The notes: generated from the sequence alone by a model not told the origin. Positions 1 through 7,756 are shown, counted from the stretch's first letter. The stretch is DNA of 23,974 nucleotides from Pseudomonadota bacterium (GCA_023412805.1 JAEZRM010000060.1:1-23974); one strand, 5' to 3'. Made by a program: numbers and translations.

Positions 1-334
1 GCGCACTCAGGATTGCTTGTGAGCCGAAATCGCACGAAAATGCTCATGAACCCGATGCAGACGCTAACTGCTTGGTAGACCGCCAGCCGCAGACCCCTTC
101 GTCGCGTTCTCACACAACCAAGACCCAAAGCGGCCCTGAGCAGCCGCAGCACGCGTGGCTAGCCGTCGAACGCACGGCAGAGGAAGCGGACTACGTTCGC
201 TCCCTTAGAGGATGCGGCGCGATTAGCGTCGAATATGACCGATGTCCCTCGATCTTGACGGAGACCAGTGTCACCGCCTGAGCTCGGCGGCAGCAACCTC
301 GACTTCGTCCCACCAAGGAATTTGCGCAGAATTC
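1..334. other. No convincing gene
   Basis: An open frame at 72-281 (+) could give 69 residues, but it has no recognisable domain and no clear ribosome-binding site, so I do not call it. Nothing else stands out before the candidate promoter at 335. Confidence 0.4.
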
Positions 335-359
335 GGAACTAAACGTTCCTCCTTCTGTT
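335..359 (+). promoter_or_regulatory. Near-consensus sigma-EcfG promoter
   Basis: GGAAC at 335-339, a 16-nt spacer, then TGTT at 356-359. The general-stress consensus is GGAAC-N16/17-CGTT, so the -10 has one mismatch. It lies 90 nt before the EF-hand gene at 450 and would drive that gene and the stress protein behind it. It is weaker than the exact motifs elsewhere in the window. Confidence 0.45.
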
Positions 360-449
360 GAAGCAGCACGACTCTCCAATGGCAAACTGACTGTGGGCGC
401 AAAGCTTTTGCGCGCCGGGACAGTTGTGCGCAACGCAAGGTGTATCGCA

Positions 450-911
450 ATGCAAAGACCTCTTCCTATGGCTCTGCTTCTCGCGGGGCTCATGAGCCTT
501 CCGCTGCCTGCCTTCGCAGCCAGCGACGCGGAGTGTCAGAAGACCTTCGAAGCGGCGGACAGCAACCGGGATGGCGTACTGACCGAAGCGGAAGGCAGCC
601 GCTATTTTGCGGCCATGCGCGCTGCGAACAAGCAGGTGGCAGGCGATCGATTGGAGCGTGCCGCGTTCATCGAGCACTGCAAGGCCGACGTGTTCGTCGC
701 CTCGCAAGCGCAGCCGTCCGCAGGCGCACCTCTCGAAGGCGCTAACAGCTTCACCCAAGGACAGGCCAAAGATCGTGCAGAAGCGGCCGGGTTTACGGAG
801 GTGTCAGCACTCCAAAAGGACGACAAGGGCATTTGGCGGGGAACGGCCAAGCGTGGCGGATCGCAGGTCAACATCGCCATCGATTTCAAAGGCAACGTCG
901 TAGCGCAGTAG
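450..911 (+). CDS. Secreted EF-hand protein with C-terminal PepSY-like region
   Basis: A 153-residue protein of the periplasm or outside the cell. Residues 1-23 form a signal peptide: a short basic start, a Leu/Ala-rich core and an AFA-A cleavage site. Residues 37-48 (DSNRDGVLTEAE) are a complete EF-hand loop with Asp, Asn, Asp and Glu at calcium positions 1, 3, 5 and 12. The last ~50 residues (GIWRGTA ... IDFKGNVV) resemble a PepSY-like fold, which is inference. The start at 450 is preferred over an upstream in-frame codon because it has AAGG about 9 nt upstream and places the signal peptide at the N-terminus. It ends 9 nt before the next gene, so the two are probably one operon. Calcium sensing is possible, but no partner is visible. 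Confidence 0.8.
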   Translation: MQRPLPMALLLAGLMSLPLPAFAASDAECQKTFEAADSNRDGVLTEAEGSRYFAAMRAANKQVAGDRLERAAFIEHCKADVFVASQAQPSAGAPLEGANSFTQGQAKDRAEAAGFTEVSALQKDDKGIWRGTAKRGGSQVNIAIDFKGNVVAQ

Positions 912-920
912 GAGACACCC

Positions 921-1499
921 ATGGCCGTTTACAGCAAGGTTTACGATAGCTACGCGCAAGCCGAGTCCGCCGTGCGCGATCTCGAGGCAGCCGGCATTCC
1001 GTCTGCTGACATCAGCCTCGTCGCGAACAAGTACGTGAGCGAAGAGTACGCAGACGTTACTGAGACGCCGACAACCTCGACCGGTATCGGCCTCGGCTTG
1101 GCCACCGGTGGCGGCGCGGGGCTCTTGGCCGGACTTGGTCTGCTCGCTATTCCGGGCCTCGGTCCGGTAGTGGCAGCGGGTTGGTTTGCCGCGACTGCGG
1201 CGGGCGCAGCAGCGGGGGCGGCTGCCGGCGGGATCATCGGCGCGCTCTTGGATTCCGGCACGCCAGAAGCCGATGCCCACGTGTACTCCGAAGCCGTGCG
1301 TCGTGGCGGTACGCTCCTCACCGTCCGGACCGACACAGCGAGTGAAAGCGATATCGAGCGCATTCTCGCACGGCATGAGCCCATTGACCCCGTCGTTCGG
1401 CGTCGTGAGTACGAGCAGGGTGGGTGGCGCGAATTTGACCCCTCGGCTGCGCCGTATACGCCCAGTCAGGCGGAGATTGATCGCATCCGCCGTCGCTAA
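921..1499 (+). CDS. Glycine-zipper membrane protein, general-stress-protein-like
   Basis: 192 residues. The N-terminal ~45 residues (VYDSYAQAESAVRDLEAAGI ...) match the fold of the YflT/GSP17M general stress family, with a repeat of the same kind near residues 115-150 (VRRGGTLLTVRT). Between them, residues ~55-110 are a glycine/alanine-rich hydrophobic stretch with many GxxxG spacings, a glycine zipper that probably inserts in or packs against membrane. The C-terminus is polar. GGAG sits 6 nt before the ATG. It lies directly behind the EF-hand gene and is probably co-transcribed with it. Such proteins are common in stress islands of Rhizobiales. The molecular role is unknown. Confidence 0.8.
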   Translation: MAVYSKVYDSYAQAESAVRDLEAAGIPSADISLVANKYVSEEYADVTETPTTSTGIGLGLATGGGAGLLAGLGLLAIPGLGPVVAAGWFAATAAGAAAGAAAGGIIGALLDSGTPEADAHVYSEAVRRGGTLLTVRTDTASESDIERILARHEPIDPVVRRREYEQGGWREFDPSAAPYTPSQAEIDRIRRR

Positions 1500-1505
1500 T
1501 GCACT

Positions 1506-1533
1506 ATGGCGCTCGTCCACGGATGAGCGCCAT
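1506..1533. terminator. Hairpin between convergent genes
   Basis: A 9-bp perfect stem, ATGGCGCTC (1506-1514) with GAGCGCCAT (1525-1533), and a 10-nt loop. It sits just after the stress gene and just before the stop of the convergent cupin gene. The T-run is short on both strands, so it may act in both directions but weakly. Confidence 0.5.
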
Positions 1534-1552
1534 TTGCTGAACCAGCTATGAG

Positions 1553-1948
1553 TTATTCGGACGTCGTACCGTCAAACTCTTCGTGGTTCTCCTGCGCGTC
1601 CGCCCGCGTCGCGGCTACATGGCCGTTTCGATGGTGGGGCGGCGCGTAAAGCGTATAGAGCTTCAGTGGCTCCTCCCCGACATTCTTGATGTTGTGCCGC
1701 GCTCCCGCCGGAACGACGATGCCATCACCATCGGTAATCTCGCTTTCCCGGCCGTCGATGGTCAGCAAGCCATGGCCGTTTTCGATGCGGAAGAACTGGT
1801 CACCGCCCTCGTGCACTTCTTCCCCGATGTCCTCACCGGGCGCGATCGACATCATCACCAACTGGAGGTGATTGCCGGTGTAGAGCACGTGCCGGAAATT
1901 GGCGTTCTCCTCCGTCGCCTCTTCGATGTTGTCGATGAACCCATCCAT
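1553..1948 (-). CDS. Small cupin-domain protein
   Basis: 131 residues, a single-domain cupin of the mannose-6-phosphate-isomerase-like type. Motif 1 is GEDIGEEVHEGGDQFFRIENG, with the usual first His replaced by Glu; motif 2 is PAGARHNIKN with its conserved His. A metal site is plausible. The substrate is unknown. The start at 1948 is chosen because AAGGAG lies at 1957-1962, 8 nt upstream, and the protein then begins MDGFIDNIEEATEEN, which looks like a natural N-terminus. The frame stays open upstream through a truncated YihY sequence (to 2488), so a fused protein is also possible; see the next entry. Confidence 0.75.
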   Translation of the reverse strand: MDGFIDNIEEATEENANFRHVLYTGNHLQLVMMSIAPGEDIGEEVHEGGDQFFRIENGHGLLTIDGRESEITDGDGIVVPAGARHNIKNVGEEPLKLYTLYAPPHHRNGHVAATRADAQENHEEFDGTTSE

Positions 1949-2488
1949 GTCTCGCACTCCTTCATTGGCCTTCATTACAACGGGTAAGGCACTCAACACG
2001 AGGGACACGGCAAGCAGGAAGCCCAGGACCAATATGCCCGCGAACGCACCCCCGTAGACTTTAGCGTACCAAGCCGCCCCTGGGGTTTTAGGTTCGGAAA
2101 CCTCAAAGATGGTGTTGAGGGCATCCTTCAACTGGACGACGACACCGACGGCAGCAACCAAGAGAAGGCTCACACCGATAACGGCCGACCAGCCCCCTGC
2201 AACGGAAGATGAGGCGCCCTGCAACATGGCCTCGATGGCCTGGCCGCCGCTCTCTCCGACCAGCGCGCGAAATTGGCTGACAATCGAGCTGCGAGCCGAG
2301 TCACCGCCCCAAACCAGGCCGGCGATGGCGGTCACGATGAGAAGCAACGGCCCCAGCGAAAACACCGAGTAATAGGCAAGCGCCGCACCCAGCCTGGAGC
2401 TCTTGTGACGCAGCCAATCACTTGCGGCGGTCTTAAGGACCGACCAGAGTCCCGTTGGCTCAGAAGCGCGATCGATTGCGGAAGGCAT
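1949..2488 (-). pseudogene. 3'-truncated YihY/BrkB membrane protein fused in frame to cupin
   Basis: From the ATG at 2488 the frame encodes the N-terminal ~165 residues of a YihY (UPF0761) inner-membrane protein: a cytoplasmic start, the conserved LAYYSVFSLGPLLL helix, the GESGGQAIEAML segment and two more hydrophobic helices (SAVIGVSLLLVAAVGV; GILVLGFLLAVSLVLSALPV). The family is usually ~280-300 residues, so the C-terminal half is missing. After LSALPVV the frame runs on through MKANEGVRD, which is the untranslated leader and ribosome-binding site of the cupin gene, and into the cupin. This is the signature of a deletion that removed the end of yihY. The first codons overlap the end of the holin-like gene, so it sits in a conserved membrane-protein operon. 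Confidence 0.75.
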
Positions 2489-2948
2489 GACGGTTTTCAA
2501 CGTGTGCTCCGCCGAGCATAACGATGGCGATGCCTGCCGCAAGGACGAGGGGCCAGCTGCGGACGGCGATTTCCGTGAGGCCGCGAAAGCTCGTCGCCGC
2601 TTCGGACGCACCTCCCGCAATTGCCTTGGGCATCTGCTTGCCGGTTTCTAGAGCCGCCCTAGCAAGGGGTGCGGCTGCACTCGTATCCAGCGACGCCGTT
2701 TCCTGGTCGTCATGACGCTCTTTCATCCACACAGCAACCACGGCAATCAGACCCAACGCCACGAAGCCGCCCGCCACAATGAGATAGGCATCGCGGTATC
2801 CAAAGGCGTCGATAAGAATGACGGTAAGACCAGCCAAACCGAACGCGAACGCAAACAGGAACGGTATCGCGATCGATGCCCTGATGGCATATTTGCTGAT
2901 CAGGTTAGTGAGACCTGAGGTGGCATAACCTACGAGCCGTCCGAACAC
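2460..2948 (-). CDS. Small holin-like integral membrane protein
   Basis: 162 residues from a GTG start. Two strong transmembrane helices lie near residues 25-48 (IAIPFLFAFAFGLAGLTVILI) and 53-75, and a third near the C-terminus (SWPLVLAAGIAIVML). The type resembles the 'phage holin family' or actinobacteriophage-holin-III-like proteins that in Rhizobiales sit beside yihY and a short amphipathic stress protein, as here. It overlaps the yihY start by 29 nt. AGGA lies 8-12 nt before the start codon. Despite the family name, a lysis role is unlikely in this context; membrane-stress function is inference. Confidence 0.7.
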   Translation of the reverse strand: MFGRLVGYATSGLTNLISKYAIRASIAIPFLFAFAFGLAGLTVILIDAFGYRDAYLIVAGGFVALGLIAVVAVWMKERHDDQETASLDTSAAAPLARAALETGKQMPKAIAGGASEAATSFRGLTEIAVRSWPLVLAAGIAIVMLGGAHVENRHAFRNRSRF

Positions 2949-2966
2949 TGCATCCTGCCTTCCGAC

Positions 2967-3277
2967 CTACGACTTCCAAAGCGCGCCTAGGAGAAAGCCC
3001 AACGCTCCTGCAACAGCGAGCGTAGCCATGGGGGTTGCTGCTTGAGAGAGGTATCGAGGGCCTCCCGCATTGCTCCGGGAGCTTTCTGCGCCATGGCGCT
3101 CACCTCGCGTCCCTGCTCCATCGCGCGCCCGGCAAGCTCACTCGCTTGGTCAGTAGCGCTCTGGAGGGTGTCGGAGACCTTGTCGACGAGCCCGCGATCG
3201 GCGTCGCCCAGGTGAGATCCAGACGCCTCCGGTTTACGTGCCGACGTCGTCCCTGTTTGCGGATACTGACTGGCCAT
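2967..3277 (-). pseudogene. Small amphipathic stress protein with C-terminal frameshift
   Basis: The start at 3277 gives MASQYPQTGTTSARKPEASG ... with a long amphipathic helix (LVDKVSDTLQSATDQASELA and onward, rich in Ala, Gln and Glu) and GGGAGC upstream. As written, the frame ends at 2987 with the unlikely tail PPWLRSLLQERWAFS. Adding one G to the run at 3031-3035 restores a typical tail, PMATLAVAGALGFLLGALWKS, a glycine-rich transmembrane anchor, ending at 2967. This is the usual architecture of these ElaB/YqjD-like or 'nutrient-deprivation' proteins. The gene therefore carries a one-base loss in a homopolymer. It heads the operon with the holin-like and YihY genes. Confidence 0.7.
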
Positions 3278-3314
3278 AGCTGCGTTCCCGCTCCCGGTAA
3301 TACCTGCTCCCGTC

Positions 3315-3340
3315 AACGCTCCGAATTCCGTATCGTTTCC
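3315..3340 (-). promoter_or_regulatory. Near-consensus sigma-EcfG promoter
   Basis: On the minus strand: GGAAA (3340-3336), a 17-nt spacer, then CGTT (3318-3315), 37 nt before the ATG at 3277. One mismatch from GGAAC in the -35. It would drive the small stress gene, the holin-like gene and the yihY remnant. Confidence 0.5.
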
Positions 3341-3463
3341 GGCTAACCGCATTTATTCGAAGATTTACCCATCGCGCTAACATTTGATAAGTTTTGGGTT
3401 TGCGATGACTTTGCGTCGTCAATCAATACTGGCGTCGTCGCGAAAATCTCCCCGGTCCGTTAA

Positions 3464-3766
3464 CTGCCCGCCATCGATGGCATTATCGAAGAAGCCGAGG
3501 AAGTCACCGGCGAAGTCGAAGACAACGACGTTCTCGATGCGGCAATCATCGCGGCGGGGCAGGCGGTAGAGCACTATGAGATCACCCGCTACGGTTCGCT
3601 TTTTGCCTAGCCCAACAGCTCGGCCACAAAGACGCCGCAGCAGACCCTCACCGAGGAAAAGGCGGCTGATCAGAAGCTCACATCGCTTGCCGAAAGCATA
3701 GTCAATCAGCAGGCGGCCCGAGCGGGCTCGGCGGTCGCGGGAACTTGCTCGCTAATCCAGCGTTGA
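3464..3766 (+). pseudogene. DUF892 (YciE/YciF) ferritin-like protein, degraded
   Basis: The frame begins after a stop at 3461 with PAIDGIIEEAEEVTGEV, then VLDAAIIAAGQAVEHYEITRYGSLFA, the central helices of the DUF892 ferritin-like family including the EHYE metal-site segment. The N-terminal ~60 residues are missing. A TAG at 3608-3610 replaces a codon, probably the Trp of the family's AWA motif. Just after it, another frame reads QLGHKDAA, and the first frame resumes with QQTLTEEKAADQKLTSLAES and ends at 3766. It therefore has at least one stop and two compensating frameshifts. YciF-type proteins are stress-induced, which fits the region. Confidence 0.75.
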
Positions 3767-3871
3767 AAATGCACGATCGCATTTAATAAGCGATCACAAG
3801 TGCTCGGTGAGTGAAACTGGTTCTACCAGCCCCGTGTGGACTCACCGGGCCGCCATCCAAAGGACGCTGCA

Positions 3872-4052
3872 ATGGCAGCCAAACGCGAGCTGATCGCTCC
3901 GAAGGGCGACAAACGTAACATCCGGCGAGACGAGGCGGGTCGCATCAAGGAGAGCGACGACGTCGGCCGCTCGCTGGCTGCGGACCGTCGTACGAAAGCG
4001 AAGACCACCGCAAAGCCCCGGTCAGGGTTACAAGGGCGACCGCAAGCGGTAA
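3872..4052 (+). pseudogene. Small basic stress-type protein with late frameshift
   Basis: ATG at 3872 with AAGGA about 8 nt upstream. It encodes MAAKRELIAPKGDKRNIRRD, then KESDDVGRSLAADRR and a Lys/Arg-rich tail, a short highly charged protein common in Rhizobiales and without a known role. As written, the frame runs on to 4150 with unrelated sequence. Removing one C from the run at 4016-4019 gives a natural end, GQGYKGDRKR, stopping at 4052. The restored protein is about 60 residues. The change is either a recent frameshift or a sequencing error. Confidence 0.6.
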
Positions 4053-4054
4053 CT

Positions 4055-4079
4055 GGAACGCGCGCGATTGTCGCTCGTT
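4055..4079 (+). promoter_or_regulatory. Sigma-EcfG promoter (exact)
   Basis: GGAAC (4055-4059), a 16-nt spacer, CGTT (4076-4079). Exact match to the general-stress consensus. It lies right after the small basic gene and about 100 nt before the ligase ATG at 4181, so the ligase was probably a general-stress gene. Confidence 0.75.
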
Positions 4080-4180
4080 GTGGACACGCCGTTCGCAGTG
4101 ATCCTGCACGGCGGGCCCGGCGAGTGCCGATCCTTCCGAGCCAACATTGACCTCGCCGGGCCTTTTCTGGCGAATGCACA

Positions 4181-5115
4181 ATGGCCCGACGAACCTCCAC
4201 CCACAGATCTCCTGCTCGCTTCAATGCGCGGATGTTGTCCGGCGCGAAGCCTGCGCCCTTCCCGGGTTTCATCAAGCCACAGCTTGCCACCCTGAGATTG
4301 TGCCGTCCAACCAAGGTTGGCTGCACGAGATCAAATTCGACGGCTATCGCGTGCAGGGGCACCTGGTAGAGGGAAAGCCGGCACTGATCACCCGCAACGG
4401 GCACATCTGGACCGGCCGCATGAAATCTCTAGCGGCGGCGCTTGAAAGCCTGCCGGCGAACAATCTTATCGTCGACGGCGAGGTCATCGTGCCAGACGGC
4501 AAAGGCGCCAGTGACTTTGATGCGCTCGAGGTCGCCATGGGCCCAAGCGGACGGTCGGCCGACATGCTGTTCTATCTGTTCGACCTGCTTCACCTAGACG
4601 GCTTCGACTTGCGAGCGGCACCGCCGGTCGATCATAGGCGCATCCTCTAGGAGCTTCTCAGCGGCGTCGGAGCTCCAATCCTCTTCTCCGATCACATGGA
4701 GGACAACGGTCCGAAGATGTTCGAGCACGCCTGCGAGATGGGCCTTGAGGGTGTGATCGCGAAGCGCATGGACGCGCCCTACAGATCTGGTCGCACCGAG
4801 AATTGGATCAAGGTGAAGTGCGTAAAGCGAGAGACTTTCACCATCGTTGGCTACACGCCCGAAGGCAACGGGCTCGTGGCGGCCCTCCATCTGGCGCGGA
4901 AGGAAGGCCGCGAGCTCACCTATGTTGGCAAGGTCGGCACCGGTTGGAGCATGAAGCAGAGCGGAAAGATGCGGAAGCGGCTCGAGGCCATCGAAGTCGT
5001 GCCAGGTCGACCGAAGGCAATTTGGGTGGAGCCGCGGCTGAAAGCCAATGTCGAGTATCGTACGATTACAACTGCCGGCCTGCTCCGCCACGCCGTGTGG
5101 AAGGCCGCGGTTTGA
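4181..5115 (+). pseudogene. ATP-dependent DNA ligase (LigD ligase domain type), disrupted
   Basis: A standalone NHEJ-type ligase. From 4181: MARRTSTHRSPARFN ... PGFIKPQLATL, the usual opening. A frameshift near 4295 moves to the frame reading GWLHEIKFDGYR, where Lys of KFDG is the AMP-accepting residue. Then come LIVDGEVIV and YLFDLLHLDG (adenylation motifs). An in-frame TAG at 4648-4650 interrupts RRIL-ELLSG. After it the same frame continues with GLEGVIAKR and NWIKVKC (motifs IV and V) and the OB-fold (TIVGYTPEG ... ELTYVGKVGTGW) to 5115. Full family length is present, so it died by two small lesions rather than truncation. It probably sealed double-strand breaks with Ku under stress; no ku gene is in the window. 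Confidence 0.85.
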
Positions 5116-5167
5116 CATGGCACTCCGCTAGGAAGAGTGCTGAATTTCGTAGATTGGAATATTTTTT

Positions 5168-5192
5168 GGAACGCTATCCTACTCTATCTGTT
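5168..5192 (+). promoter_or_regulatory. Near-consensus sigma-EcfG promoter
   Basis: GGAAC (5168-5172), a 16-nt spacer, TGTT (5189-5192). One mismatch in the -10. It lies 45 nt before the ATG at 5238, a typical distance. Confidence 0.45.
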
Positions 5193-5237
5193 GACCCCGT
5201 AGTGAGCGACCGCTCGCAACAGTAGGCGTGGTGCGCT

Positions 5238-5465
5238 ATGACCCCTAAACGACTGAACCCAACTTCGCGGGTGGTTTATATCCGCGACGCGAGGTCGTTC
5301 ACGAACCTTCTCGATAGTGGAACCATGGAGTTCGGCGTCGCCGTTGAATTGGCGCTCGCTAAGCATCGTCCTGGTGAGTCACCCGTGATTATTGGGACTG
5401 GTCTCCAGCTCGTAGGCATCGATGCCATTCGTGCTGCGCGCGAGGCAGACATTAAATCGATCTGA
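5238..5465 (+). CDS. Small conserved-looking protein, function unknown
   Basis: 75 residues, not recognised. The sequence is protein-like, with alternating strands and helices (RVVYIRDARSFTNLLDSGTM; VAVELALAKHRPGESPVII; VGIDAIRAAREADI) and no signal peptide or membrane helix. No strong ribosome-binding site precedes the ATG. A near-consensus stress promoter lies just upstream. A minus-strand frame overlaps it, but this strand has the better composition. Confidence 0.55.
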   Translation: MTPKRLNPTSRVVYIRDARSFTNLLDSGTMEFGVAVELALAKHRPGESPVIIGTGLQLVGIDAIRAAREADIKSI

Positions 5466-5629
5466 CATCGCGCCCCCGCGGGTTGCTCCGTGAGCGATAC
5501 CAGCTCATGCCCGCGCTTTCCCTGGCCCGCGCCCGCGGGCGGAATGAACATCACCGACACTTCCCGAGATCCGCAGGCCGGACATTTGAGTCGGTCGCCG
5601 AGGATTGTGCTATCGAAGAGGGCAGTCAT
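5276..5629 (-). CDS. Putative small zinc-ribbon-like protein (uncertain 3' end)
   Basis: The first ~40 residues (MTALFDSTILGDRLKCPACG, then SREVSVMFIPPAG) look genuine, with a CPAC half zinc ribbon of a kind seen in short Bradyrhizobium proteins. Only one Cys pair is present, so zinc binding would need dimerisation. The rest of the frame runs antisense through the gene at 5238-5465 and looks like noise, so the true end is probably near 5500 and lost to a frameshift. The ATG at 5629 is divergent from, and overlaps the start of, the plus-strand frame beginning there. Confidence 0.35.
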   Translation of the reverse strand: MTALFDSTILGDRLKCPACGSREVSVMFIPPAGAGQGKRGHELVSLTEQPAGARCQIDLMSASRAARMASMPTSWRPVPIITGDSPGRCLASANSTATPNSMVPLSRRFVNDLASRI

Positions 5630-5815
5630 TGGAACGAGCAGACATCATACGAGCGCGCGAGGAAGAGGTGGCCCGCGAGTGCGAGGCTACAGGAGGCCCT
5701 CAACCTTGTGGCGCGTGCGCGGACAGGCGAGGAAGACGCCGACGCATTTCGTCTTCTTCAGCACCACGCCATGGACATGCATCTAAGGTTCGGACTGCGC
5801 GCCCCACTAGGCTGA
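5629..5815 (+). pseudogene. Small protein fragment with frameshift
   Basis: A TTG start at 5629 with AGAGGG 7 nt upstream gives LERADIIRAREEEVARECEA. The sense then passes to another frame, reading ARTGEEDADAFRLLQHHAMD and MHLRFGL and ending at 5815. Each half is protein-like and neither is complete in one frame, so I read one gene of about 60 residues with a shift near 5695-5715. The function is unknown. Confidence 0.4.
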
Positions 5816-5833
5816 AGTAGTGGCGTTTCGACG

Positions 5834-6236
5834 GTGATGCAGTATTTCCAGGCCCGGAAGTTGGTCGATCACTCCTGCAAGTCCATCGACGTCACCGCCG
5901 GCAACGAACTTATGGAGCTTGCGGCGTTCGGCGCTGCGGAAGCGGGTGCGCACGCCTGCTGCGCCGACGCTGCACATATACAGCTGGAACAATGCTTTCG
6001 AGGCAGCGTTGATCGGCAAACAGTTCGGGAGTGCCGCGGTGTCCAGCGAGACAGCATTAAAGGTTCCGAGCCTAGCCATTGCCCAAGGGGAAATCGCGCG
6101 TTTCACCCGCACCGGTTCGGTCTTGCATTTGGCTCACGCTAGCAGGGCTCTTCAAGAAGCCTTGGTGGAGCTCGAGCAGCTTCGACAGAAAGCCCTCCTG
6201 ACTAAGTGGCACGACTACACAGGCGCAGAATCATGA
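5834..6236 (+). pseudogene. Unrecognised protein, probably frameshifted
   Basis: Two frames carry protein-like sequence: from 5834, MMQYFQARKLVDHSCKSIDV with ELMELAAFGAAEAGAH; and from about 5970, IYSWNNAFEAALIGKQFGSA with SSETALKVPSL and a Gln/Leu-rich C-terminus (ALQEALVELEQLRQKALLTK), ending at 6236. A shift near 5960 would join them into ~130 mostly helical residues. No family was recognised; the helical, Ala-rich pattern recalls phasins but lacks clear motifs. Its TGA overlaps the ATG of the next gene (ATGA at 6233), suggesting translational coupling. An exact stress-promoter motif at 5986-6010 lies inside it, which is odd for an intact gene. Confidence 0.4.
5986..6010 (+). promoter_or_regulatory. 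Sigma-EcfG promoter motif (exact) inside a weak frame
   Basis: GGAAC (5986-5990), a 16-nt spacer, CGTT (6007-6010). The match is exact, but it lies within a reading frame, 223 nt before the ATG at 6233. It could drive 6233-6523 with a long leader, or be a chance match. Confidence 0.45.
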
Positions 6237-6523
6237 CAATTCCGAAGGCCATTCTTTCAGCTGGCGCAGATGACGCCCTTCCGGCCTACCTGTTTTTCAG
6301 CAGGGCCGATCCTTCAATTCATGCTGTATCGCGCCATCCAACTGGCGAAAATCTACCCACCCCTGACGCCCCCGAAGGATGGATATGCGACGGCGTGTTC
6401 GCTCTTGGTGTGCGCGAAGCGATGCCCGTACCGATCGCTCCGGAGCCGGTGCTCCGCGGCATGGCAAACACGGGCTACTTCATTTGGCGGGACGGCTCCA
6501 ATCCCAAAGGCACCTCGCAATAA
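6233..6523 (+). CDS. Conserved hypothetical protein, ends IWRDGSNPKGTSQ
   Basis: 96 residues from the ATG at 6233, which overlaps the preceding stop (ATGA). No signal peptide or membrane helix. The sequence MTIPKAILSAGADDALPAYL, SIHAVSRHPTGENLP, GWICDGVFALGV and the tail VLRGMANTGYFIWRDGSNP is the pattern of an uncharacterised short family I associate with Bradyrhizobium-like genomes. The role is unknown. The frame is intact from start to stop, unlike most neighbours. Confidence 0.65.
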   Translation: MTIPKAILSAGADDALPAYLFFSRADPSIHAVSRHPTGENLPTPDAPEGWICDGVFALGVREAMPVPIAPEPVLRGMANTGYFIWRDGSNPKGTSQ

Positions 6524-6979
6524 GCGGACGCGTCGAGATGAGTAGCTTCGCAGCCTAGCTTGGAGCCTCGGAACTGGCCAGCGAAAAGTGATGCGGCTGC
6601 ATGGCCGCAACTGTGATCGCATACGCGCGCTGGAACGCGATACTGCGTGCTTGGCATCTTGAGCTCGACCGCGGCCGCGCTTGACCTTTTCCGAAGCCGA
6701 GCGCTTGGCGATGCTGCGTCGAGGTCAGTTGGCCCAGTTAGAAACTTAGGCGGGGGAAAAACGTGTGCCAACGTTCATCAGATCAAATTTGTGCACCGGC
6801 CACAGAGGGCCGGGGGGGAGACAATGCTTTTTGAAGAGATTTGGGACCGGCGCTCGAAGGTGTGTGCGGATTCCCGCGAAATTCCGACCGGAGGTCGTCC
6901 TGCCGCTCATATCGCGTTATTCATAGTTTACGCGCTTGATTCGTCGGTCTGCGCTCGCGTAAGGGGGGCAAAACATACA
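6524..6979. other. 456-nt stretch without a supported gene
   Basis: Open frames cross this stretch but none has a ribosome-binding site or recognisable sequence. A plus-strand frame from 6647 is open into the terminase gene, but its first 111 codons look non-coding. No hairpin or promoter motif was noticed except AAGGGGGG just before 6980. Confidence 0.4.
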
Positions 6980-7479
6980 ATGAGAGGTAGGAAGCCACAG
7001 CCGGCGCATCTGCAGCTCGTGCGGGACAATTCACGCAAGCAGTCAGTGAGCGCCCTCGAGGGCAGGGCTGCACGGGAGGCCAGGGTCCCGGCGGCGCCGC
7101 TGAGCCCGCCGCCCGAGCTGACGGGCGATGCGCGGCTCGAGTGGGACCGCCTCAGCGCGCTCTTGCACCCAGCCGGTCTTTTGAGTGCTGTCGACCGTGG
7201 GCCGTTCGCCGCGATTTGCCAAGCGTACAGCCGCTGGATGCAAGCTGAGAGTATCCTCGTGATCATTGCCAAGAAAGACGCGATCTTTAACGGACTCATG
7301 ATCCGAACCAATAACGGCAATTTTGTTCAGAACCCGCTCGTCGGAACCGCCAACAAGGCGATGAACGACTACGTGAGGCTGAGCACCGAATTCGGAATGA
7401 CACCCGCGTCGAGGGCGCGGATCGCCCATCTGGAGCCTCCCGAGGACGATGACCCGGCGAAGAGTTCTTCCATCGCTGA
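6980..7479 (+). pseudogene. Phage terminase small subunit, P27 family, with 3' frameshift
   Basis: The ATG at 6980 is preceded by AAGGGGGG at 6961-6968. The protein opens MRGRKPQPAHLQLVRDN, the P27 signature, followed by PPPELTGDARLEWDRLSALL, GLLSAVDRGPFAAICQAYSR, the NGNFVQNPLVGTANKAMNDY segment and LSTEFGMTPASRARI. This subunit recognises phage DNA and guides the large subunit. As written, the frame runs past its natural end to 7738. Adding one C to the run at 7453-7455 gives ...DDDPGEEFFHR and a stop at 7479, typical for the family. No other phage gene is nearby, so it is an orphan from a lost prophage. Confidence 0.8.
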
Positions 7480-7724
7480 GCGCGTGCAGAAGTCGGGTGG
7501 CCGACCTCGATCGTTTCTTGAAGGACCTCACCAAATTAAGAGGTGTGTCCGTCTGGTTCTATTATTAACTCGATCGAGATCCGGCCGCAGAATGGGAAGC
7601 TTCAACTGGCGTGCGCGTAGCCAGGCCCTAGGCGCGATGGCTGCACCCTCCGTCACACCTGCTGATCAGGGCGCTTGGACGGCCTCTCCGCGCCAAGTTT
7701 CTGCAGAGGTGAGCTCCGACGCAC

Positions 7725-7756
7725 GAAAGGCCCGGTAGATTGGGGCCGGGGCTTTC
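7725..7756 (-). terminator. Hairpin downstream of CsbD gene
   Basis: Arms GAAAGGCCCGG (7725-7735) and CCGGGGCTTTC (7746-7756) with one mismatch and a 10-nt loop, 22 nt beyond the csbD stop. The CTTTC ends give short T-runs on both strands. Confidence 0.5.

Noticed and set aside
804..1520. A 238-residue minus-strand frame
   Set aside because: It is a shadow of the glycine-zipper stress gene, caused by GC-rich third positions.
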